From assembly GCA_033060915.1 (NCBI GenBank), contig CM065397.1, positions 20,352,501 through 20,416,500 of the forward strand: a stretch of DNA of 64,000 nt. The letters run 5' to 3'. This DNA comes from Euryodendron excelsum. Taxonomy: Eukaryota > Streptophyta > Magnoliopsida > Ericales > Pentaphylacaceae. Under the pieces are notes generated by a model that worked only from the letters and a program-made list of their open reading frames with translations, had not been told where the DNA came from and made no database searches. The position numbers were made by a program, and so were the translations under genes. Positions 56,176-64,000 of the stretch are shown here, piece by piece (within the stretch, counting starts at the first letter, position 1; each line of letters begins with the position of its first letter).

Positions 56176-58057
56176 TGTTGAGTTAATATCTTGATTTTGA
56201 TGATAACAAAATATGATTTAACGATCTCATAATTCTACTTAATGTGCAGATTAATTATTAATTAGATCTTGACTTGAAGCTCATTATAATGGAGGATTTG
56301 TGATGCAAAGATTTGAATGAAGAATGAAAAGCATGATGATATGATGTATTCTACAAAGCTGATATTATAAGAAGATAAAAGAATCTCAAGTTGATGAAAA
56401 TCTTAGATTGAAAATTGATAAGCATGAAGGCATGACATATTCAACAAGTGGTGATCTTATAGAGAATGAAAAAATTTCAAAGATGATGGATGTCAAAGAA
56501 GAAGAGACCAACTCAAAGACATGGAGCTTTCTTGGAAGATTTGAAGGCGTCTTGAAGACATGGAAGGAATCACAAGACTAGCAAAGTTTTCTTGAAAGAT
56601 TTGTTGAAGTCTATGGAGAAGTTATATTGATTGAAGAATCCTAGAAGAAATCAAGAAATGAAGATGTTCAAAGAATGATAGAAAATCAGTTGAAGAAATG
56701 AAGATTTTAAGTCTTGGAAGCTCTCTTGAAGATCTTGAAAGAAACTTGAATCAATGGATGAAGCAATGATGATTGAAGAGCTCTACAAGAAATTAAAATG
56801 GAGTTAATCTATCTAGAATGGATTAAAGATGTTCTTGGAGTCATCTAACCTTGAAAAAGTATTTGCAAGCTTTAAAAAGCTTATTTGATGATCCTTGAAA
56901 AGATTGGAGACTTTGGAGAAGATTGGATAAAAGTTACAAAATCAACCTTTTTGGTAAAAAGAGTCGACTCCTCAAGTTTCATGAGTCAACTCTTTCAAAC
57001 AGAGCCTTGGAAATCTGCTGGAGACTCAAAAGAGTCGACCCCTCATCATTCAGGAGTCGACTCATTTCAACAGAGCCTGAAAATTCTGAAAAATGCTTAA
57101 AAGAGTAGACTCCTCACTGCAAAAGAGTCGACTCATTGGGACAAAGAGTTGAGTCTACAGATTCTGACCAAAAGAGTCGACTCTTTTAAGTCATGAGTCA
57201 ACTTCTGAAGGCAAAATCCTGAAGCAGACTGCAAAAAGAGTCGACTCATTGTAAAAAGAGTCGACCCCCGACAGTAACGGCTATATTTCTGACGGATGTT
57301 ATGGGGCAATCTGCCACCAAAACTTCTCCCATACTTCTCCAACGGCTAGAATCAATTCATAGTTTTAAATATCAGATACATACAGCTTCTATAATGATGA
57401 TTAAAGTGATTATACGATTGGAATCAAGAGCTTGAAGCTGAAAATCTCCTGTGCCTTAACTGCCACATATTTTTGCTAAGTGTTTAAGGTTATTCATTGA
57501 GCTGTACTTGTTCTTATACTTATTAGGAGAGTTACCCATTGTATAACCTTTATTCATTTCACTTGGATGGGTTTGTAAACCTGTAAGTTTGAGTGTTCTT
57601 GGGTAAAAACACTTATAAGTTTGAGTGAAGCTTGGACAAAATCACTTATAAGTTTGAGAGAAGCTTGGACAAAATCTCTTGGGTTGTGAGAGCTTGGGGA
57701 AGAGCTCTTGTAAGAGTGAGTTGGGCACTTGAAGCAAAACCAGTAACTGTGTAAGGGATTTTACATAGTGGAATACTTTCGAAAAGATCGAAGAAGAGAG
57801 GACGTAGGCAAGGTTGGCCGAACTTCTATAAATCTGGTGCTCATCTTTCCTTGCTCTGTTTTACTTATTTGCTCACTATACATGCTTGCATAAATATATA
57901 CTTTGATATATAATTCACTTGCTTGATATATATATATATACTTCGATTTATTAGTGTTGAAATACATAAGTTGTTTTTAGTTGCATCACGTGATATAAAT
58001 TCTATAAAACTCAATTCATCCCCCCCCCCCTCCTTGGGTTGCCTTCTTAGGCCAACA
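56176..58057 (+). mobile_element. Copia-type solo LTR in E5 pol
   Basis: Begins TGTTGAGTTAATATCTTGAT, ends ..TTCTTAGGCCAACA, flanked by GTAAA at 56171-56175 and 58058-58062. Related to the LTRs ending at 43918 and 54718. It contains a GAGTCGACTC palindrome array (56961-57266) and a C11 run at about 58020. Short ORFs inside are chance. Confidence 0.95.
56961..57266 (+). repeat. GAGTCGACTC palindrome array
   Basis: About eight copies of AAAAGAGTCGACTC or near variants at 56961, 57032, 57053, 57103, 57125, 57174, 57238 and 57258. GAGTCGACTC is a perfect palindrome. Variants include GAGTCGACCC and GAGTAGACTC. Confidence 0.9.
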
Positions 58058-58062
58058 GTAAA

Positions 58063-58960
58063 CAGTGAGAATAGTTGGTTATGGCATAAAAGGCTTGATC
58101 ATGTAAGCATGAGTATTCTTTCAAAGATTTTCAAAAATGAGGAAGCAAATAAGAGTTTCTTTCAAATCTAAAAACATAATTTCTATAACTAGCCTACTTC
58201 AACTATTGCATATGGATTTGTTTGAACCAACTAAAACTCTAAGTCTAGGTGCTAAGCAATATGCTTTAGATATTGTTGATGATTACTCAAGATTCACTTA
58301 GACGTTCTTTCTTACTCATAAGGATGGAACAATTGTCTTCTTTATAAATTTTTACAAAGAGGTTCGAAATGAAAAAAGCTTTACAATCACTGTAATTAGA
58401 ACTGACCATAATGATGGGTTTGATTGCAATCCCTTTGAAAAATATTGTGATGAAAATAGTTTTGAACACAATTTTTCTATACCTAGAACCCTTCAACATA
58501 ATGGAGTTGTTGAGAGGAAAAATAAGACTTCGAAAGAAATGCGGAGAACCGTGCTTTGTGAAAATAATTTACCAAAATACTTTTGGGCAGAAACTGTTAA
58601 CACAGCTTGCTATATTTTGAAACAAGTTCTGTTTAGAATTTTTAACAAAACCCTATATAAGCTTTGAAAAGACAAGAAGTCAAATGTTTCATACTTTAGA
58701 ACTTTTACATGTTAGTGCTTTGTGTTGAATAATAATAAACATGACCTTGGTAAGTTTGATGCAAAATCTAATGAAGGAGTCTTTCTTAGCTATTCCACAC
58801 ATTACAAGGCCTATAGAGTTTTTAATAAAAGAACATTAATTTTTGAAGAATCAGTGCATGTTACTTTTGATGAACTAAACTCTTTGCCTACAAAAGTTAT
58901 GAGTGATGATGTCGATTGTATAGAGTAAAGCATGGACAACCTCAACATCAATCAAAATAC
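58063..58960 (+). pseudogene. E5 integrase (Ty1/copia)
   Basis: SENSWLWHKRLDHVSMSILS (58063) is the GAG-pre-integrase histidine motif continuing from 56170. The core is stop-rich (58170-58500). A better preserved part at about 58530 reads MRRTVLCENNLPKYFWAETV then NTACYILKQVLF, the conserved end of the catalytic core. NNNKHDLGKFDAKSNEGVFL (58725) and YSTHYKAYRVFNKRTLIFEE are the C-terminal part. Order and motifs are those of copia integrase. Confidence 0.88.
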
Positions 58961-59149
58961 AAGTGAAACCACACAAAAGGAGAAAGAAGAGCAAGACATT
59001 CCTTCAAACTAACAAGATATTAATAAAGGGCTGCCAAAGGAATGGAAGTTTGTTCACCACCATCTAACAGAGCAAATACTAGGTGATCCATCATAAGGGG
59101 TGAGAACAAGATAATCTCTTAGAAATATTTGTAGTCATCTTGTTTTTCT

Positions 59150-60090
59150 ATCTCAAATTGAACCAAAATATTTTCAAGACACTGAAAATGATAAGCATTG
59201 GATTTTGGCCATGTAAGAAAAATTGAACCAATTTGAAAGGAATGAGGTTTAGAACCTTGTTCCTAGACCTGAAGATTATCCAGTTATTGGAATCAAATGG
59301 GTTTTTAGAAACAAAATAGATGAATCTGGGACTGTAGTGAGAAACAAGGCTAAATTTATAACACAAGACTATAGTCAAAAAGAAGCATTGATTTTGATGA
59401 AACATATGCACCAGTAGCTAGATTAGAAGTTATAAGAATGTTGCTTGTATTTGTATGTTTCAAAGATTTCAAACTCTACCAAATGGATGTAAAAAGTACA
59501 TTTTTGAATGCTTTCATTTCTAAAAAAGTATATGTAGAACAGTCCCCTGATTTTAAAATTTTCAAATCATGTTTTTAAATTAACAATTGCACTTTATGGT
59601 TTAAAGAAAACACCAAAAGCTTGATATGAAAGATTGAGCAAATTTTTTTATTGAAAATGATTTTACAAGATGAAAGGTTGATACAACACACTTTATCAAG
59701 ATTAGAGACCATGATATGATTATTGTGCAAATATAGGTGGATGACATTATATTTAGCTCTACTAATGAGAAGCCTTAAAAGAAATTTGCTAAGTGTATGC
59801 AAGGTGAATTTGAGATGAGCATGATGAGAGAACTTAACTACGTCCTTGGACTTCAAATCAAATAATCAAAAGAATGAATCTTCATTAACCAAGCTAAATA
59901 CATCAAAGATCTACTCAAGAAGTTTGGTATGAAGGATGCAAAGCCATTGTGTACTCCCATGAACACTTCAACTAAGCTTGATAGTGATGAAAGAGGTATT
60001 TTTGTAAACACCAAGCTATATAGAAGTATGATTAGATCATTACTTTACTTAATTGCTAGTAGGCCTTATATTATGTAGATTTCACTCTAA
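59150..60090 (+). pseudogene. E5 reverse transcriptase (Ty1/copia)
   Basis: Visible blocks: KLNQFERNEV (about 59222), NLVPRPEDYPVIGIKWVFRN (about 59256), the QDYSQKEA block (59370), TIALYGLKKTPKA (about 59583), VDDIIFSSTNEKP (about 59740; the aspartates remain but the preceding position is a stop), MMRELNYVLGLQIK (about 59824), INQAKYIKDLLKKFGMKDAK (about 59885), YRSMIRSLLYLIASRPYIM (about 60021). Stops and frame changes are frequent. The motif order is diagnostic for Ty1/copia; the wording resembles the SIRE and Tork groups, which I cannot tell apart with certainty here. Confidence 0.88.
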
Positions 60091-60109
60091 TTCTAAGGAA
60101 TCATATGTT

Positions 60110-60341
60110 ATTGTTGTTAAGAGAATTTTTAAATATATCAAGCACACATTTAATCTAGGGTTATGGTACCCTAAAGGCACATCATTTAGTGTAATTGGTT
60201 ATTCTGATGCAGACTATGCTGGGAGTTAAGTTAATAGAAAGAGCACTAGTAGCTCTTGTCAATTTCTTGATAATATACTTGTTTCATAGTTTAGTAAGAA
60301 ACAAAATTTAGTTGCACTTTCTATAACTGAGGCTGAGTACA
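60110..60341 (+). pseudogene. E5 RNase H, first part
   Basis: RIFKYIKHTFNLGLWYPKGT, then GYSDADYAGS (about 60198) with the catalytic Asp, KSTSSSCQFLDN and LSITEAEYM. The frame ends in the target GTACA (60337-60341), where the next solo LTR is inserted. Confidence 0.9.
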
Positions 60342-61891
60342 TGATTGCACTCCAAAAGTGCAATTACAACATCTTAATTTGTCTTTTGTTAGACTAAGTT
60401 TAGGAGTTTATATGCTTCTTTAATTAAATTTTAGTATTAATTAAGTTTATTTTGATTTCTATAAGTTTTGAGCTTAATTTGGTGGACTTTGAGCGCACTT
60501 CAGATAAAGAGAGAATGAGTTTTTCAATGAGATATTGTCAAGGTACAAGCTGTTGAAGCTGTGGTGTAACCTGCTGAAGCATGTAGAGCTGAAACTTTAG
60601 AAGCCTATATCTACCACACTAAAAAGGCTACCGAGGCCCATAACATATTGATCTCATGTAACTTTTTGAGAGTTATTCAGATTTACTGTCAAAAGTGGCA
60701 TTCAGACGGTCTTTCATGCATTTGGATGCACCATTCAGACGCTATTCAGACGTGCTTCAGATGGTGACTGACCAGATTCATGTTTTTGTGTCCGAAGGCT
60801 TCTAGATTCAATTATTTGTGTCCAAAGCTCCGTTTGGACGGTCTTTAGACCCCCATTAGACGCCGTTCAAACGTTATGCACAAAAATTGCATTTTAAACT
60901 TAGATATGGCTGAGTTTTGGGAAGTTTTTGAGTTTTTAGGTTAGTTTTTTAATAGAGGTCTGTGGGAGCAGCTCATTCAAGGGGCTCTCTCCCATTTTCT
61001 TCATGTTTTGCTTAGATTAAGCTTTGTAGGAGTAGAATAGAGTTAGGGTTTATAACTTTCCTTCATTTTCTTGTAATTTCCCTTCATTTTCTTGCACTTT
61101 CCTTTATTTTCCTTGAAACTAAACACTTTTATTATTCAAGTAAAGTTTACATCTACACCTCTACATGCTTTCTTTAAACCTTTACATGCTTTTTATGATG
61201 AATTCAAGTAGCTAGCTTCTTGATTTGGGTGCATTTGTGAAGATTTTTCAAGGATCTACATGGATTCCAGTGGAGGTGTAAGAATTCATAGTTTTACCTT
61301 TCAATTTATTTTTCTCTACTCTTTTGGAATTGATTGCTTTAGAAAACTTAAATCTATAATCATGTTTTGATAAACATGTGGTTTGTTTCTAAGAATCTCA
61401 CTAAGGTTTTCAAATCCAATTTTAATTAAGAGAGAACCCAAGGTTTTATAGTTGAAATCTCCCAAATCAAGGATCCATGATCAGAACCTTGATTTGAGAT
61501 TATCAAATCCTCCATTACAATTTGTGTAGGATTTGGTGGGTGGGATTAATTACACTCAAATCTCTTTTAATTGCCTTAAATATAGTTTCAATTTGCTTTG
61601 ATTTAATTGCCTAGTTAGTAATTTCTTTTATTTTCATTGTAATAGTTTAGTAATCCAAAACTCTCATCAAAATCGAAAAGAATTTCAGTCTCTTTTATTT
61701 TCTATTTTAATTTTAGATTCAATTCCTCTTTAATTGCAATTCAATTTTGAGTTAGTTTAGTGTGAGTTGAGTTTTATGGCCTATATTGAGCTTGGTTCTT
61801 GAGAAAATACGATTCTGGTCTTCCCGGATAAAACTACAACCATTAACCGTGCACTTGCAGATAATAGATGCACCTTTAAAAGGTCGAATCA
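60342..61891 (+). mobile_element. Solo LTR, possibly Athila-like, in E5 RNase H
   Basis: Begins TGATTGCACTCC, ends ..AAAGGTCGAATCA, flanked by GTACA at 60337-60341 and 61892-61896. Its 5' end holds a hairpin ATTGCACT-CCAAA-AGTGCAAT. The 3' end (CCGTGCACTTGCAG..GATGCACC) resembles Athila-type ends as I recall them. A TTCAGACG / TTTGGACG repeat cluster lies at 60698-60880. Confidence 0.9.
60698..60880 (+). repeat. TTCAGACG / GGACGGTC repeat cluster
   Basis: Variants of ATTCAGACGGTC, ATTCAGACGC, TTTGGACGGTC and ATTAGACGCC occur about eight times in 180 bp. Similar to the TTCGGACG cluster of the related solo LTR at 46363. Confidence 0.75.
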
Positions 61892-61896
61892 GTACA

Positions 61897-62217
61897 TTGT
61901 AGCTGGAAGTTGCTGTACTTAAGTCCTTTGGATCAAACATCAACTTGAGGACATTGGACTTTCCTTTAAACACATCCCTATTAGATGTGATAACACCAGT
62001 ACCATAAACTTGACCAAGAACCCTATACAACACTCTTGCACAAAAATATGTAGAAATTAGACATCATTTTATTCGAGGTCAAGTGTAAACAAGTGATATT
62101 AAACTTGACTTTGTGAGCATTGATAATCAATTAGCTGATATCTTCACAAAACTATTAAGTGAAAATAGATTTTGTATGATTAGGAGAGAATTGGATATGA
62201 ACAATCCTTTAAATTAA
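61897..62217 (+). pseudogene. E5 RNase H, second part, and end of pol
   Basis: It continues directly from 60341 (VAGSCCT, VLWIKHQLEDIGLS, IRCDNTSTINLTKNPIQHS) and, after a frame change, ends with SIDNQLADIFTKLLSENRF and a stop at 62215. Removing the solo LTR restores the usual copia RNase H order. Confidence 0.9.
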
Positions 62218-62718
62218 TTAACTATTTTGTTATGCATGCTAATTTATATATTTAAAAGTGGATTGGATGCTTATGCGATGTATTGTGTATCACTCATAAG
62301 TCATTTTCTACATTTAATGAGAAAAGAGTTAACCCATGTCCTCAAGGAGTTGACCTCTGTATTCTGGAAATGGCTTCTGGTATGCTCTGTAAAAAAGAGT
62401 CTACTCCTCTTAGTGCAAGAGTCGACTCATTTGAATGGAGAGCTCAGAAAGCTTTTTAGCAGGAAAAGAGTCGACCCTTTTGCGCAATTGCTTAGGACAT
62501 TTAAATACTCTTATTTTCTCATCTAAAATCAAATTTTCTTATCTTTCTCTTTCTCTTTATCGTTCTCTCTCCATGAACCAATGTTCCAACTGCCAAACCA
62601 CCATAAATTTCTCCATCAATCTCTCCCCAACCTCCATATATATCGGTTTTGATCTACTCTAACCCATTTCCAACTATTATTAACCTTCATTCCAAATCCT
62701 AATAACACCCAAATTTGA
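62218..62718 (+). promoter_or_regulatory. E5 post-pol region with GAGTCGACTC copies and a TATA-like box
   Basis: Non-coding. It holds GAGTCTACTC (about 62395), GAGTCGACTC (62419) and GAGTCGACCC (62468), the motif of the related LTR array, followed by TTTAAATACTC (about 62500), pyrimidine-rich tracts (62534-62570) and then the extra ORF. It looks like a promoter arrangement; this is inference. Confidence 0.45.
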
Positions 62719-63985
62719 TAAACTGAAAAAGCAGAAGAAATCCTAAGAAGAGTCGACTCCTCAAAGGAAAGGGGACAAGAAGAGAAAGAACAAAGAGGAA
62801 TCATCCAAGGTTTCCAAGAAGAAGAAGACAAAGTCAGTTGCTCAAGATGAGGAAGGTTTCGACAACATCCACTTCAATAACAAATCAGCTCAGAAGAGGT
62901 ACAATGAAGTTTTCTCTTCTAAAGTAATTCTTAATAGGAGATGGATAGATTTTGGTTTCTTTATGAAAAAGAACTTTACTTTTCAGTCAAAATTTGAAGC
63001 ACTTGGATAGAAATCCATGACCATGCTTAGGGATGATGTTCATCCCAAATTGGTTGGCTACTTTTATGCTCATGCTAAAAAGGACTTTGGTTGTTTGGAT
63101 GTTTTTAGTCGAGTCAAGGAAGTGTCTTTCACCATCACTGAAGTTGTAATATGTCAAATTCTAGGAATTGGCATTTGGGGCAAAAAATAACAAAAAATAT
63201 TAGTAGGAAAACCCAATTGACTGCTCTATATGGTGAAGAGACTGAAGAAAACATACAACCTCTGGCAAATGACTTACCTTTGGAACTTAGGCTTGTCCAC
63301 CACTTTATTTGTCGAATTTTGATTCCCAATGGTGGGAAGTATGAGTATATATCTGAGTAGGAACTGTTTTTCTTGTGGCCTTATATCAATGACCCCAAAC
63401 TTGACTTAGCATAGTTCATTCTTGATCACATTGCCAAGGCCACTAAGACAAAAGTTAGCCTACCTTATGGAATATTTTTTTACTGCGATTTTCAAGCATT
63501 TTAAGGTTGATCTAATGGGTGAGAAGGAGAAAACCCATGATCCTAACTCTAATGAATACAATCAGAAGACTTTGTTAAGAATGGGATATCATTTTGACTC
63601 TAAAAGCGAGACTTGGGCCCCTAAGAAGGAAAAGAGTAGTGGTAGTGGAGCTACTTCTAAGGGAAAAACCATTTAAAGAGGTAAACCTTCTAGTGTTGAC
63701 CCTACAAATGCTCCAAGGAACCCTCTTTCCATGGAGATTGTACCTATTAGAATTTCTATGGACTTAGCTCTTTTGTTGGGACTGATCAAGTAAATGCAAA
63801 TATATCAAAAAGAAATGTTTGCTAAAATGGACAAGGAGGTGGATGATGGTGCAACTAGGATGCTTTTTATGGAAAAGAATATGAGAGAATTGCATAAAGA
63901 GGTGAAGGAATTGAGTACAACTATTGTGACTGGAAGTAATATCATAAGGCAGGAGGTTACTGGCAACATTGCTCTCTCAACTTGA
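62719..63985 (+). pseudogene. Extra ORF after copia pol: 'putative plant transposon protein' type
   Basis: A K-rich start (KKRKNKEESSKVSKKKKTKS, about 62775) is followed by RYNEVFSSKVILNRRWIDFG (about 62899), FFMKKNFTFQSKFEALG, DDVHPKLVGYFYAHAKKDFG (about 63033) and VKEVSFTITEVVICQILGI. After a frame change come LPLELRLVHHFICRILIPNG (about 63276) and, further on, FTAIFKHFKVDL (about 63478) and TLLRMGYHFDS. The pattern RW..F.F, L.W....L..D.HP.LV..FYA, F......I...LGI, LHH.I...L.P.. is what I know from the 'putative plant transposon protein' family (PF20167 from memory). The tail (63794-63985) is charged and probably coiled coil. Frame changes and stops mark it as decayed. It sits where SIRE-type elements carry an extra (env-like) ORF. 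Confidence 0.6.
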
Positions 63986-64000
63986 GTATGAGTGTTCTTG

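Overview
This is plant nuclear DNA made almost entirely of old, nested LTR retrotransposons. I see no host gene, rRNA, tRNA gene or CRISPR array. The evidence is plant-type Ty3/gypsy and Ty1/copia lineages (a Tekay/Del-type chromovirus, a copia element with SIRE-like features, a Tat/Ogre-like giant-LTR family), primer-binding sites, polypurine tracts, 5-bp target-site duplications (TSDs), and coding remnants full of stops typical of CG decay. A large-genome flowering plant is likely; I cannot name the species.

Layers, named E1-E6. The oldest layer is copia element E5. Its 5' LTR tail is at 54449-54718, its body at 54719-62217, and it is followed by an extra ORF to about 63985. E1, a giant-LTR Tat/Ogre-like element, lies inside the E5 5' LTR: 5' LTR 1-3953 (about 160 bp missing to the left), internal 3954-4927 and 30856-38151, 3' LTR 38152-54448 (interrupted). 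E2, same family, sits inside the E1 leader at 4928-30850 (TSD ATAGT/ATAGC). E2 itself holds two relatives: E3, a 3'-truncated LTR at 7235-12055 in its 5' LTR, and E4, a 4.73-kb solo LTR at 24584-29317 in its 3' LTR (TSD ACACT on both sides).

The E1 3' LTR is broken at 41060 by E6, a Tekay-type chromovirus (41060-53119) with gag, protease, RT, RNase H, integrase and chromodomain remnants. E6 carries two solo LTRs (41947-43918, TSD GAGGA; 46130-47551, TSD GTAAC/GTTAC). A further copia-like LTR (53120-about 54390) and a deletion join E6 to the last about 60 bp of the E1 LTR. E5 was also hit by two solo LTRs (56176-58057, TSD GTAAA; 60342-61891, TSD GTACA).

E1 and E2 look non-autonomous: E1 keeps a decayed gag and no pol, E2 has neither. 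Both carry, on the opposite strand near their 3' end, a decayed gene of a plant mobile-domain type (E1: PMD-like with an apparent intron; E2: a different, DUF7745-like protein). Next to each lies a different minisatellite (48 bp x12 in E2, 50-53 bp x6 in E1). The LTRs carry palindrome-rich repeats upstream of their TATA boxes. These antisense genes, the arrays, the TATA-proximal hairpins and the extra ORF after copia pol are the points most worth a second look.
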